Shown piece after piece: positions 21,440-33,735 of a DNA stretch of 64,000 nucleotides. The notes below the pieces were generated by a model. It was not told the DNA's origin. It was given only the letters and a program-made list of their open reading frames with translations, and searched no databases. Both the position numbers and the translations under genes were made by a program. The number at the start of each line of letters is the position of its first letter. Positions within the stretch are counted from its first letter, which is position 1. Source of the DNA: Tipula vernalis (lineage: Eukaryota; Arthropoda; Insecta; Diptera; Tipulidae); the NCBI GenBank assembly GCA_958295665.1, contig OY282560.1, positions 267,021,168 through 267,085,167 of the forward strand, in the 5' to 3' direction.

Positions 21440-22560
21440 TTAGTCTTTGGGATCAGATCCTTCAACTAAATCTGGGTCAATATCTGGCAAAGCATCAGTT
21501 TTCAAATCAGAATAAAATTTTTGAAACTCCTTACTAATAAGTGGTAGCATATCCAATAAGTCACTCTTCTTTTTCTCACTTATTTTTACTGGAGCTGGAT
21601 AACACAATTTCAAATCGTTTCGAGATATATTATTAATACCTCGGCGATGAAAGTTTAATAATTTAAATTCGGCTTCGTGGCAAAAGGCCGTTTTATATTC
21701 TATATGTCCAAGTTTGCGCGTATAACACAACCATTTCACATTTTGCCAAATAAATTTCTCTCCTAGAAAAATAAGATTAATTTATATTTGAATAGTATAC
21801 CAATGAAGAATTACCATCTGTGTTAGTTTTTCTCCACAACAACTTTTCCTTAATTAAAGCAGAAAAATTGGAAAATTTATCTCTAGTAATCTCCGACACA
21901 AAATATTTTGAATTAACCGAACGAATAAAATTATACCAATCTCGTGGATGGTGAATTGTGATATTGTCTTTTTTTTCTATTGCCGTGTGCACCGTATTAC
22001 ACTCCATATGCGTGTGGCCTGGGACGAGAAATTTATGATCTATTACCTCCAATTGAGGTAAAGTTTGCATCAAAATTTGAAACATTGCGGTGAGGAAGGA
22101 GTTTTTATTTTGCCTAGCACAAGAATCGCTGTACAGGACTAAATGTGTAATTTCAGGTGGCACATTCAATAAATGCTCAAATAAACATGAGGCAATTTCA
22201 TTGCCACCTCTATTACCCTCTGCTTCATGCCACATCATGTTATAAGCACTATTCTGTTCTGCTTCGTGAATAGTTAAATTAAACGTCGAAAGTTGTCGTT
22301 TATAAAAGCTGACTGATGTTCGGAAAAATGGTGTGGGTAGGCATTGTTGTAAATCGAATGTAAAAGTTTTCACAGTTATATTTGGTTTAGCATTCAGTTG
22401 ATCGTTTCGTTTACTTGTACAAGCATTATCGGCTTGTTATAAATGTTCATTCTTCTCGGATATTAAGTTTAATTTATAATCCTCATTTTCCGAGCATTTA
22501 ATTTGCATTTGTAACAATTCACATTTATTGCAAACGTCAAGCTTCGGTTTTTTAAATTTA
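21440..22560 (-). pseudogene. Decayed transposon-type gene (YSDSC-QNKN / VPGHTHME family) with one intron
   Basis: On the minus strand from about 22550: KPKLDVCNKCELLQMQI, then a TAA stop near 22437 (KNEHL*QADNA), then an open stretch KTFTFDLQQCLPTP, FYKRQLSTFNLTIHE, NRGGNEIASCL, LVLYSDSCARQNKN and FLVPGHTHMECN. A 52-nt intron (21814-21763, GT..AG) joins NTDG to EKFIWQNVKWLCYTRKLG, and the frame ends at 21440 in an acidic tail. The motif set resembles a widespread uncharacterised family (possibly DUF7869) that is repetitive in insect genomes and probably transposon-derived. A second fragment of the same family at 33139-33735 lacks the intron. One in-frame stop makes this copy defective. Confidence 0.65.
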
Positions 22561-22569
22561 AAGATTTAA

Positions 22570-22950
22570 GTATTTCAGATGGATGTGAAGTTTTCCACAA
22601 ATTCCACAGATTCTATATATGTATTAGTTTCACACTGCTAAACTGAATTCCAATTGGAAAATTTACGATTCATATTGAAATATTTAGTACTAAATATGTA
22701 ATTTAATTACAAAATCTTTCGAATAAAAGTGATTTCCTGGGAAAGTAAGACCATTCAGAGGCAATATTAGTGGAATTTAGTCAAAATAATATATGGACCA
22801 TAAAAAAATGAATCCAAACCATTGGCAAGTGGCGTAAATGACATTTAACAATTTTTAGTCTTAATCGCCAAAAAAAATGTCCAGTTTAAATTAATTCTTG
22901 GTTTAAGAAATAGTTATTCGGTATAATGGACCACAATTTTAAGCAGCCAC
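22570..22950. other. Intergenic, nothing recognised
   Basis: AT-rich. The last part, from about 22950 (catgtactatcggatc...), already resembles a decayed satellite monomer. Confidence 0.5.
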
Positions 22951-24899
22951 TCCATGTACTATCGGATCCCTTGTTCAAATACCAAGTAGTAGGTATTAAC
23001 AGTCAATGAACGATTTCAGACGAAATTTCAATTGGTACTTAAAGTTTCCAGACTAATTTATTCCCCTGGATAGGGGGTAGTTTATGGGCTCGATGGATGT
23101 AGTAGTAGGCCATCTACTACATCTACTATCAGAAAGTGAATTCAAATCTCTGGCAAGTGGTACTAAGGCCGATTTATCAGTTTCAGCTAAAATATCAACA
23201 CCTAAAGTTTCCAAAATAATTTATTCCCCTGGATAGGGGTGAGTTTTTGGGCTCGGTGAATGTAGTAGTAGGCCAACTACTACATGTACTATCCGGAAGT
23301 GAATTCAAATCTCTGGCAAGGGGTGCTAAGGCCGATTTATCAGTTTCAGCTAAAATCTCAATTGTTAGGAAAAATTTCCAGGCTAATTTATTCCCCTGGA
23401 TAGGGGTGAGTTTTTGAGCTCGATGGATGTATTAGTAGACCATCTACTACATGTACTATCAGAAAGTGAATTCAAATCTCTGGCAAGTGGTGCTAAGGCC
23501 GATTTATCAGTTTCAGCTAAAATATCAATACCTAAAGCTTCCAAAGTAATTTATTCCACTGGATAGGGGTGAGTTTTAGGGCCCAATGGATGAAGTAGTA
23601 GGCCGTCTACTACATGTACTATCCGGAAGTGAATTCAAATCTCTGGCAAGGGGTACTAAGGCCCATTTATCAGTTTCAGCTAAAATCTCAATTGTTAGAA
23701 AAAGTTTCCAGGCTAATTTATTCCCCTGCATGGGGTGAGTTTTAGGGCTCGATGGATGAAGTAATAGGCCGTCTACTACATGTATTATCCGGAAGTGAAT
23801 TCAAATCTCTGGCAAGGTGTGCTAAGGCCCATTTATCAGTTTCAGCTAAAATCTCCATTGTTATAAAAAGTTTCCAGGCTAATTTATTCCCCTGGATAGG
23901 GGTGAGTTTTTGGGCTCGATGGATGGAGTAGTAGGCGTCTACTACATGTACTATCCGCAAGTGAATTCAAATCTCTGGCAAGGGGTGCTAAGGCCCATTT
24001 ATCAGTTTCAGCTAAAATCTCAATTGTTAGAAAAAGTTTCCAGGAGAATTTATTCCCCTGCATAGGGGTGAGTTTTTGGCCTCGATAGATGAAGTAGTAG
24101 GCCGTCTACTACATGTACTATCCGGAAGTGAATTCAAATCTCTGACAAGGTGTGCTAAGGCCCATTTATCAGTTTCAGCTAAAACCTCAATTGTTATAAA
24201 AAGTTTCCAGGCTAATTTATTCCCCTGGATAGGGGTGAGTTTTTGAGCTCGATGGATGGAGTAGTAGGCCAACTACTACATGTACTATCCGGAAGTGAAT
24301 TCAAATCTCTGGCAAGGGGTGCTAAGGCCCATTAATCAGTTTCAGCTAAAATCTCAATTTTTAGAAAAAGTTTCCAGGATAATTTATTCCCCTGGATAGG
24401 GGGTAGTTTTTGGGCTCGATGGATGTAGTAGTAGGCCATCTACTACATCTACTATCAGAAAGTGAATTCATATCTCTGGCAAGTGGTGCTAAGGCCGATT
24501 TATCAGTTTCAGCTAAAATATCAACACCTAAAGTTTCCAAAATAATTTATTCCCCTGGATAGGGGTGAGTTTTTGGGCTCGGTGAATGTAGTAGTAGGCC
24601 AACTACTACATGTACTCTCCGGAAGTGAATTCAAATCTCTGGCAAGGGGTGCTAAGGCCGATTTATCAGTTTCAGCTAAAATCTCAATTGTTAGAAAAAG
24701 TTTCCAGGCTAATTTATTCCCCTGGATAGGGGTGAGTTTTTGGGCTCTATGGATAAAGTAGTAGGCCATCTTCTGCATGTACTATCCGGAAGTGAATTCA
24801 AATCTCTGGCAAGGGGTGCTAAGGCCCATTTATCAGTTTCAGCTAAAATCTCAATTGTTAGAAAAAGTTTCCAGGCTAATTTATTCCCCTGGATAGGGG
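22950..24899. repeat. Tandem satellite, about 165-bp monomer, about 11 copies plus partial ends
   Basis: The landmark ttcccctggataggggtg recurs near 23062, 23226, 23390, 23557, 23720, 23887, 24050, 24218, 24384, 24550, 24715 and 24884, a period of 163-168 bp. Each monomer has two small dyads: gtagtagg..ctactac and cccct-ggat-agggg. Monomers 1-2 (from 23040) closely match monomers 9-10 (from 24364), 1324 bp apart, so there is higher-order structure. Because the period is near 55 codons, both strands stay open over several monomers; I treat these as incidental ORFs. The array stops abruptly in the partial monomer before cgtacacccgtacac. Confidence 0.93.
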
Positions 24900-25264
24900 T
24901 GCCGTACACCCGTACACATATAACAAAACCGAAGGATTGGATAGGATTATTAGTTGGGACAGACTCGACCCGGTTGCAGGCACCAATGCGATCGATAGTT
25001 AGTAAATTATTAGTACACTTTATAGTAAATAGGTTAGCACAAGATAGCACAATCTAACTACATTATTAGATGATCATTTCTCTGGAATTCAGGGCCGGAT
25101 ACTCAGGACTCCCTAAATCTAAATCTGGACTTAAAAATTATTCATGTTGTGATTTCGCCTTTCCGCCTTTCATTAATTTACCTGAAAAATTATTTAGGAA
25201 TAATTTAAAATTACTAATCTAAGATTACAAAAACAGCGCTTATTTCATTAGTTTTAATGATAAC

Positions 25265-25480
25265 CACTCTCACTAAATTATCGGCTCCTGAATGTACCTG
25301 TACTATTTTCCCTGGCGGCCATTCGCCTACTATAGTTTTATCATCCTTAATGAGAACGATGTCGTCAACTTTAAAGTATTCTCTTTGCTTTTGCCACTTA
25401 TACCTTTGCTGGAGAGTATTAAGATAGTCGGTTGATTACCTGTGTCAGAATGTTTGAATCCATCGAGTTAGTCAATAATC
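25265..25480 (-). pseudogene. BEL/Pao integrase C-terminal domain (DUF5641-like)
   Basis: Reads YLNTLQQRYKWQKQREYF, then VDDIVLIKDDKTIVGEWPPGKI, the hallmark of the domain that ends BEL/Pao integrases. Upstream, LLTRWIQTF is also visible. The DDE core that should lie between this and RNase H is absent; unrelated sequence occupies 25484-25890. Confidence 0.75.
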
Positions 25481-25483
25481 TGG

Positions 25484-25890
25484 GGGCCTATTATGAAATT
25501 TTTCGATTTCGGATTTAAACGATATCGAAAAAATGCGCCCTATTATGAAACAAAAAAGGAGATTCGCAGCGGATTTTTTCGAACGTAGCTATATGGCAAA
25601 ATTCAACTGCTATTTAGTTGGCGGATTTTGTAAAATTTATGGTATTTTGTGTTTTTGTGAAAAATTCCTTTTTTTTTTGTAAATGATATCATCAGCTTCA
25701 GAGGTAACCGGTATTTCAGGAACTGCCACGGCTGTATTCGCTATCAAAAAATGAGCGGGCGTGAACACTTCGTAGTGTTCATTATGTGGTGTTGCAAATA
25801 GTGGTCGAGAATTCAAAATGTTTTCGATCTGACATAAGATTGTGATCTATGCCTCAACGTCCTCCGAATCCTCATTCGGGTCCACACCAC
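25484..25890. repeat. Inserted repeat fragment replacing the BEL integrase core
   Basis: It starts ctgggggcctattatgaaat and contains the related gcgccctattatgaaac at 25535 in direct orientation. It resembles the end of a DNA transposon or MITE. I could not find a matching inverted end or target duplication. Confidence 0.4.
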
Positions 25891-25897
25891 CATTGCT

Positions 25898-26560
25898 TTA
25901 AATTAACCAACTTTTTAGGAAATACTCCTCTAGAGCCATGGTATAGACTGGAATTTCAGGGGATCTGACGTGAGCCCACTGTTGCATCGAAATTTTGCCA
26001 AAAATATCGCTGATTCCGAAATTTGTCCAAAATATCGCTGGTTCCGAAATTTGTCCAAAATATCGCTGGTTCCGATTTGCCACAAAGGTTGACCATTTTG
26101 CAGGATAAGATAACAGCCAGGCAAGAACGATATCGGAATCGGTCCACGCGAAATATGGGGCAGTAGGTACTAAGGTCTCCTTTACCGTGTTCATCAATTT
26201 AGCCTGCAGGTGAGCCGCGCATAGCTCTAACCTCGGTAATGACACCCTTTTTATAGGGGCCACTTTGGTCTTCGCCGTTAATAAATTTACCACTATTTTA
26301 CCCCGTAAATGCCCTACACTGGCGCCTGCGAAACCATGTACTTGCACATCTCCATAGTGGTTAGTGAATCGCTTTATTTTAACTTCTTCGAAGTACTGAA
26401 ACTGCTCTCTCACTCTTTTGTACTCGATTTGATAGGACTCCGATAACTGCTCGTTCCATCCGCATTTGGTCAACCATAGTTTTTTAAACAAAATCTTCAA
26501 TAATACTATAGATGGCGCTAGGAAACCCAGCGGATCGAAGATTACCCGTTTTTTAGTGAT
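25898..26560 (-). pseudogene. BEL/Pao RNase H region
   Basis: Minus-strand reading IKRFTNHYGDVQVHGFAGAS, KTKVAPIKRVSLPRLELCAA and FAWTDSDIVLAWL is the BEL RNase H/DUF1759-neighbour region with its conserved RLELxAA and DSxxVLAWL motifs. A 30-bp unit (aaaatatcgctggttccgaa...) is repeated three times at about 25995-26075, a multiple of three that adds 10-residue repeats. Confidence 0.75.
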
Positions 26561-26744
26561 TGGACCCTCAGGTTAGCTGCTGATTTTGAATGTGAATAGG
26601 TCGTCGTTCACATGCCGATGTAACCCCAGTACCGTTATGCTTGATGACATCTCGTTACAAACTCGCCTAGTCGTTAGATATTTTGATGGATCGCTTAAGC
26701 TTGTACTATTTGACTTCCATCTTCTCAATGTGAATACTCCTCCT

Positions 26745-27240
26745 TTACTGCAAAGTTGTCTTTATTTTCTCTTTCAAGCGTAAAGCACCTTCCTGACTTT
26801 TTGCACCCGACAAGAAATCGTCCACGTAGAATTCATTCACTATGCGCTCTAATACGGTATTTTCTTCGCTCTCCCGTCTTAATTGCTGAAGTATGCTTAT
26901 TGCCAAATGCGCGGAACTTGCCAACCCAAATGTTACTGTAGTCAGCTTATAGTGTCGCATCCTCTCTCGTGGGTCCTCACGCCAGAGTAGTCTTCGATAA
27001 TTAGTATCGTCATCGTTTATCAAAATTTAATGCTACATCCGTTCTATATCAGCTGCGATGGCAATCCGATGGATATGAAATCGCAACAGTGTCGCCCATA
27101 GTGTGGGTTGAATGTTTGGTCCGATTAGTAAGGTATCGTTCAAGAAAACCCCTGTCGTGGATTTGCTTGAGCCGTCAAACACCACTCGCAGCTTGGTCAT
27201 CTCACTGGTTGCCTTTACCTCCTTCGACAATATTTATTTG
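26745..27240 (-). pseudogene. BEL/Pao reverse transcriptase fragments
   Basis: Two adjacent frames: LRVVFDGSSKSTTGVFLND with HIHRIAIAADIE (27033-27230), then RLLWREDP, LTTVTFGLASSAHLA and IVNEFYVDDFLSG (26745-27023). YVDD is the polymerase catalytic box. The two pieces are separated by a stop and a shift near 27030. Confidence 0.85.
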
Positions 27241-27628
27241 CGCGTCGGGTATCTCAACCATGTGCCCCATTTGTAGATATTCCTTATTTTGTCCTACGTA
27301 TTATTTTCGCAAATCTTCGTCGTTCATCAGCCGACGTTCTAAGGACCAAAAAGACGGCCGTCGACTTTAACAGAAGTTCCCAACTTTTTTGATTTGTCAC
27401 GAAATGGAAGTCGAACTACATATCTTCCATCCTCTCAACGTTTAAATGTATCAATATCAGCTCCCAAAACTGACGCAATGTCTTGTCCACGTCATCTTTT
27501 TGCTGCTCGCTTACTACAATGGAAAATACGTTTCGCTCTGCGTAATTGTTTCTCACATTGGTTAACGTTCAGTTTAATCTGGCCAGACACCACCCACCGA
27601 AAAACTGTTTTTTGTAGAAATATTGATC

Positions 27629-29161
27629 TCATTTGCCTTCACCTATCTCAATTTGTATATACTGGAATTGTATACTGAGCCCAATACCATGGCGATGCGT
27701 CCCCCAGATTGAATAATACCCGTAGTTATGACCTTTATACATGCGCAGGCTTTGCTTCTTGGTAGACCTTGAGTCTCCAATAGAGCTCGACATCTTTGTA
27801 GCTGGCCGAAGTTGTCCTTTACTGTAACTATAGTATAGGTGCATTTTTCTAAACAATATTTTTCGAGTTCGCGATAACTTCTATAAGCAGTAATTCAATT
27901 TTTGTAAATAAAATTCAATTAAATTTAATATTTTATCAATAAATATGATAAACTAAAGAATTAACTACATATTTTACATCATTATTATAAAAAAAAATAT
28001 TTAATTCAACTTTATTTTAGCTTGTTCTCTATAAAATCAAATTTTAGGTTATTCTCGATAAAACCATGGAACTGGATCTCGAATGGAACTCGAAAAACAA
28101 AGGGAAACTTTAAAAGGAAACATTTTAGAACAAATATGCTTGCTTCGACGACAGACAATTGAAGCACAATCTCTTTTCCGCTACTACTTGCTTTCTCGCT
28201 GAAACAGATAACGATATAGGTATTTGTCACATACCGCCAAGTAATGCATGCCTGTATACAATGGACATGATTCAGCGCCGTAACTTTTCTCGTCTGACTA
28301 GTCCTTAGTTTCGACATAGAGTCAAGACTCTCCAACACGTCGCTTCTCTTAGTGAGAAATTCGAAGAATTCATTTAAACTTGGAAAATCATCTCTCAGCT
28401 GTCTGATGCGCCCAGGCTTCCTTAGTATCACGTATATCCGGTCCTTCAGCTTTCTCCCCGAGCACTTTCAATTCGCGAGTGATCTCATCAGATATGTCTA
28501 CGAGATGTCGCAATACCTTTGAGGAACAGTGTTGCATACTGGATTGCTCCCTAAATTATTTTAACAACCCCTGGACTATTAGTTTTGGTTTGCTGTACCT
28601 CAATTTGATCTTAGTTCATGGCTCTTCGTAGTTGGCTTCCATCACACTAAGATGGTTTATCAACGAGAATACTTCGTCCTTTAGTAATCCCTTAATATAT
28701 GGCATTTTATGCACCTTGGATATATTGAAACTGTTGTGTATCGATGCTTCGAATAAATCCATGAAGGATGGGAATTCGGCGTATACTCCTCCTAATGTGG
28801 GGATGTTTACTCTAGGCAAACGTATTTCGTTTTCTCGTTTGTTGATCGTTGAGATTTCATGCATGAAATTTGTTTGGTTCATGAACAATTAGTCCATCGT
28901 AGGTTTATTTTGCTCAAGTTGACGCGCCTCGTTAAGCCTCAACCAGTTGAATAAACTTTTCATCACTTCGAAATTAATTTCTTCAATTTTCCCAACTAAT
29001 TCCAAATTCGTTTCGTCAAATTTACCCTTCAGCGTTTTCTCTAAAGTTTGGAAGTCCATCCATTGGTCGGCAAGGAAGTCTTGATTCGCTCCGATTGTAG
29101 CTATCGGCGTTGTTCGATCAAACAAGAAAACTTGTTCCCGAATGCCCTCCATATTCTTCAA
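27629..29161 (-). pseudogene. BEL/Pao gag and protease remnants
   Basis: 28889-29161 and 28616-28888 carry the DUF1759-type Gag core (INKRENEIRLPRVNIPTLGG, FPSFMDLFEASIHN, FNISKVHKMPYIKGLL). 28431-28300 carries LRDDFPSLNEFFEFLTKR, a later Gag helix region. Near 27800, minus-strand KDNFGQLQRCRALL marks the start of the protease, whose active site is not preserved. All pieces are separated by stops. Confidence 0.75.
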
Positions 29162-29306
29162 TAATCTCTTAATCGCTCTAGCTTCCGCCTTCTTGATTGT
29201 AAAGCAACCCTAATTCACTCGTGGTGTCGTCCCGATTACTCGTATATACCACTCAAGATCACCTTTACCTTCACTATGAATCACTTAAATTGTTCACCTT
29301 TAACCC

Positions 29307-29833
29307 ATGGGCGGATCCAGCTGTTAAGTTTGGGAGGGGGGGGGGGGGGTTATTTGTAACTAATGTGTAATTATTATATACATTAACAGAAATATCTTTT
29401 AGGAACAGGTTATTAATTTAAAAGCAACACATTTTTTTTGGTTTAACAAAACCCGTTTACCAGTTACATAGGTAAATTTAATCAAGAGTTTTTTTCATTA
29501 GTACATTATTTAATGCATTTTTTTAGCACTATTTTTGTAAAATATCGTGTTTTAATCTCGCTGAACTTAACAAGTGCATATATATTACACTTAGATAGGT
29601 TATATGTACATAGTTGAATTATTTACGTTGGTCTTAATGAAAGAAATATTATCGATTACTGATATGTACTTACGAGTACATAGAATTCAATTATTTTAAT
29701 AATTTTAAATTAGTTATTCATCGTTTTGTCAATTAATATGTTGTCGTTTCATGTGTGTTTTTTAGAGGTTTTTGTGTCATTTGGGGAGGGGAAGGGGGGG
29801 GGGGGTAATTACCCCCTCTTTTATCCGCCCATG
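29307..29833. mobile_element. 527-bp MITE with CATGGGCGGAT ends and G-runs
   Basis: It begins CATGGGCGGATCCA and ends in the complement ATCCGCCCATG. Both ends are followed inwards by long G/C homopolymers (15 G at about 29336; 12 G at about 29797). TAAC occurs just outside both ends (29302, 29836), offset by one or two bases, so the target duplication is uncertain. The interior is AT-rich with no ORF. Confidence 0.7.
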
Positions 29834-30735
29834 CGTAACCTCACTTTTTCGGTTACACGTGTTCCGCTTATTCTCGAGAGCTACATTCGCCGTTACTCTC
29901 TTTAATTCTGAATCGTTTAACTAATCGCTTGTCACAATAATTAATTCCCGTTAACTCACGCGTTTCACTGTTCGCGTGTTTCACACTCGCTGTTTCTTCG
30001 GATATGGCAGTTTTAATCACGTGTTTAGTAAAGCACCAAAGATCCGGCTGTATCGGATGTGATTGTGGTGTAATGTCCCAATTTAACTTTAACGCACTCA
30101 TTAAATAAAATGTTGTTTAAATTTAGGTTAGGTATTCACGCTTCCCAAATCCAGTGAACAAATTGACTTTCCAAAATATTCGTTGCGAAATACTATTTTT
30201 TAATTAATTAATTTATATTTTTAATAACTTGAATCGAACTCTTTTTTTATCACAAGTGAATACAAATTTTTTAATACTTATTATTTTTATTTTTTTTTAT
30301 TTTCTTTAGCTGCTCGCACTTTGACAGTAATTTCCAGAAGAGGTTTTTTTTTATGTTGGGCTCTTCTGCTGGGATTAGCTCGAATAGTGATTTCGTAACG
30401 TGTGTCTACTGCCTAGAAACTTGTAAAGACACAAACTACGCTACTTAAAATTCAAGCTTGTGGTAAATGCCGATTTTAGTAAGAAAATTATAGACCCTAA
30501 ATGTTGACCTCTTGGAGTCAAAGTCAAACGGCTTATCAACTATCATTCAAAAAGACCGGTCTGTTACTACCAGTAGGAATAAGTTAAAAATTCACAATAA
30601 GCCTTTTTTTTATTGTAGTTCCTAAAATTATTAATTTTTGTTTAAATTGTAGGCTTAATAAGGATGAAAGATTATGTTTAGATGCAAGAACATCATATTT
30701 CTTCAGCTTTCAAGTACTCGTAGAAAATCAGATTG
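29834..30735. other. Probable BEL leader/LTR and unassigned sequence
   Basis: The left part up to about 30120 continues the BEL/Pao element beyond the MITE (an open minus-strand frame at 29868-30101 has no recognisable domain). From 30120 to 30735 I see only AT-rich sequence. Confidence 0.35.
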
Positions 30736-30739
30736 ATAA

Positions 30740-32350
30740 AAAATTATAAATTTGACGTCTTGTTTATCTCTGAATCGTTCCTAAATCGTAACTTTTCAAA
30801 TCAAACTGAAAATCCATGGTATTTTAAAAAATGATCGACTGAAAAATCCTGTTGGTGGAGTTCTTTTACATTTTAAAGTTAATCTAAACGTTTATATTGT
30901 GAAAAGTTTCGCGTTTAGTAAAGTGTAATTTACCATTAATTGAATTATTTTCAGGGTCCGCTAAATTAGGGTTTGTTGTTTGCTATAACCCTTCACCATT
31001 GCGTAGTGATGATATCTTACAAAAAATTTAACTGGTATTTGAAGAAATATTTTCAAAATTCAATCAAGTAATCATTTACGGTGATTTAAATTATCATATG
31101 AATTCTCCAAATACATTCTCAAATGTCTTACAACCTTCAAGTCTATATATTCGATTCCGTCCAACCCAACTATTGGTGAAAATATTCGTGGCGAAATAAT
31201 TATTAATAAAAGTAATAAAAATCGATTAATGAACACATATCAGAAGGGTTATCCCTGTATACCTTATCACAACTTAATTTGTATTGAGCGTCTATTTAAA
31301 ATCTCGCAAGGGTTAAACTAGAATATCTAAATTCGAAATTATAAAAATAGGATATATTACATTTTTTAGATAATTCCAATGACAATGTCTTGATACTACC
31401 TATATCAAAATCTTATGTAGTGCTTATGTTCTACTTAAGAAAGTCATAAAGCGTGATTCTACAGTTTCTTGGCTGAACGCATGAATAATCAAAGTAATCG
31501 AAGCTCGTGAAACATATTTTCACAGCCTAAAGTGTTACGAGCCCTGCTTTCTCTAGAAGATTATCGTTCTGCTTGGATAAGGTCACATCGTTAATACGAA
31601 AAGCTAAAATATCGTATTATTTTAAGATGACAGGTGAAAAGACCATCGAAATCGCTTAAGGAAATTTGTATTGGTGGCAAAGAGAATAATGCGCAAATTG
31701 GAATTTTTTTATCAGATGACATTAATTTTCATACATTGCCCAAAGCAAGCGTAATTTTTCCAATGCCGAATGTATCCTTTCAAAGAAACTACCACAGCGA
31801 CAGATTTTTGTTTAGTTTTAATGTTGTTAATGAGGATGTCATCGCTAAAGCTGTTTATAAGGTACGTTTTAATGCAAAGGGAGGCGACTGAATGCACCTT
31901 GCTTGTTTTACTATTAGCAATTACGTCACTAAAATTAATAATTATCAGATAGATCGGTTGTGCACGGAAAAATGCACGCGTTTTACCGTTGGCGAAAATA
32001 AAAAATGTAAATTTTATTAGTGATTTAAGACCAATATCTGTTATACGAGTACCTGGGTTGTCAAAAATTTTTGAAATTCTTTTAAAGGACCAAATATGGA
32101 TATTTCTTAACCAAAATAATTTTATAAATGTACATCAGTCAGGTTTCAGCAAATCTCGTAGTGCTGCAACTGCATTGGTTAACGTAGTCGATGATCTGGC
32201 TAAGTTGTTGGATAAACTAAACAGGTTTGCAGTTCTTATACTCCCAGATTTTAGCAAGGCGTTTGACTGCATCAAACATTTATTACTTGTTCAAAAACTT
32301 ATGTTATGGTATCGTTTTTCGCCGCCGACCGTAAGGTATCTACTGAAATA
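30740..32350 (+). pseudogene. Degenerate non-LTR retrotransposon (endonuclease and RT parts)
   Basis: Plus-strand endonuclease traces: KFDVLFISESFLNRN near 30746, LGFVVCYNPSPL at 30970, and VIIYGDLNYHMNSP at 31070. After a spacer with SFNVVNEDVIAKAVYKVRFNAKG (31820-31880) the RT opens: SDLRPISVIRVPGLSKIFE, HQSGFSKSRSAATALVNVV and LILPDFSKAFDCIKH (31989-32351). The order and motifs fit a Jockey/CR1-type element. It is 3' truncated before the FADD box, and frames are broken. Confidence 0.7.
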
Positions 32351-32899
32351 AAAAATGTTTACGATTATTTTGATCGTCTAAATTTGGATTTTCGCACATA
32401 TTTTCCAAAATATTTCCCGATTGCTATATTTACCGAAAGCTTTTGAATTTAAAGCCAAGGATTGCAATTTAAGTACCAATCCGACCATGTTTTTATCTGC
32501 TTCACTTGTTTTTTTGAAACAATTTTTGCTGTGACCTTTCCATTTTGCCGTTAAAATCACAATTCGTTTTTACAGATTGAGGGAGTACCTAGTTACAAAA
32601 GCAAGTCATATGGAAATAGAGGGTAAAGGACGAGAATCGTTAACTACACTCCCGAGCAATTAAATCGACTCAAACCTTTGGTGCTCACAGAAACGCGAAT
32701 TTTTTTAAAAAGACAACCGGTTTTAACAAGATATTAATTTTTTGAAAGCCTGATATTTTTTACTTTAAAATAACACTATTTTCATGAAAATGGTTCAGTA
32801 CTTTTTGTTATAATGAATTTTGAATGAAAACGCAACCAAAATATTGGGGATAATTAAATTTAAATAACAACAAAAAACCCAAGCAAACCAAAACCAATT

Positions 32900-33138
32900 T
32901 TATTGGTTAATACTTAGTATTGCCTCCCTTGCGTCTACAACGGTGCGCATGCGATTCCCCATTGACCTTATTAAGGTTTTGACAAAGACTTGGGGGATCG
33001 TACCCCACTTCTCATCCAACGGAAACTTGAGGTCAATGATATTAGATGGTACAGAATTTCTGGCTCGGACCCTCCGTTTTAGTTCATTCCATAAATACTC
33101 AATTGGGTTCATGTCTGAACTGAGGGCTGGCCACTTCG
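32900..33138 (-). pseudogene. Tc1-like transposase C-terminal fragment
   Basis: Minus strand: ALSSDMNPIEYLWNELKRR, then a tail with IRSMGNRMRTVVDAR. This is the C-terminal end of a Tc1/mariner transposase with the third catalytic acidic residue region (NPIE). The fragment is cut at 33138, where a different transposon gene begins on the opposite strand. Confidence 0.8.
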
Positions 33139-33735
33139 TATTTTGGAGTGATTCACCTGCGGCTCAAAATAAAAATTCATTTATGGCGGCTATGTTTGCA
33201 ATTTCCGTAGCTAACTCTACGCATCTGGAGCAATTTGATCACAAATTATTAGTGCCACGCATATGGAATGTGATAGTGACCATGCCATTATTGAAAAGAG
33301 AAAGAGGAAGACAACTGCCAAAATATACCACCCACGGGACTGGTAGCAGTTTATAAGAACAGTTGGTACAGAACGGAAATTTAGTGCAGTCGAAATGACT
33401 TGTGATAAATTTTACAAATTTTCGGATATAGCAAAACAAAAATTCACGTTTCGGAAAGTAGATCTAGAAGGTAATAATTTTTCGTGGAATCATGTAAAGT
33501 GGCTTCGCTTTACTAGAGAAGTTGGAAAAATATATTACAAAAATTCCTTGGTTGAACAAGAACCATTCAAGACCCTTGAAATTTTTAAAAGAGGGATAAG
33601 GAATATTGCATTTAAAGATACCTAAATCTTGTACCGGTCAGCTCAAAATAAATAGCGTTAAGAAGAAGGATCTCATAAGCATGTTACCTCTTATTGACGA
33701 GGAATTTCACTCCTTCTATCAGAATCTGCAAATGA
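33139..33735 (+). pseudogene. Second fragment of the YSD-C-QNKN family, intronless
   Basis: Plus strand: FWSDSPAAQNKNSFMAAMF, FDHKLLVP, then after a frameshift MECDSDHAIIEKRKRK, HPRDW followed by a TAG stop, TCDKFYKFSDIAKQKFTF, NNFSWNHVKWLRFTREVG and DLISMLPLIDEEFHSFYQNL. It is collinear with the gene at 21440-22560, but the position of that gene's 52-nt intron is uninterrupted here. Both ends are truncated. Confidence 0.65.

Larger units (their letters stand above)
25240..29300 (-). mobile_element. Degenerate BEL/Pao retrotransposon
   Basis: Minus-strand order from the right: Gag, protease remnant, RT, RNase H, then the integrase C-terminal domain. Stops and shifts occur throughout and the integrase core is missing. 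LTRs were not securely identified. A GC-rich MITE at 29307-29833 interrupts the 5' leader. Confidence 0.8.

Noticed and set aside
22950..24899. CRISPR-like regular repeats
   Set aside because: Repeats are contiguous 165-bp monomers without unique spacers, in a eukaryotic transposon-rich context.
23742..25057. Several ORFs of 60-113 codons on both strands
   Set aside because: The satellite period is close to a multiple of three, so frames stay open by repetition; peptides have no recognisable domain.
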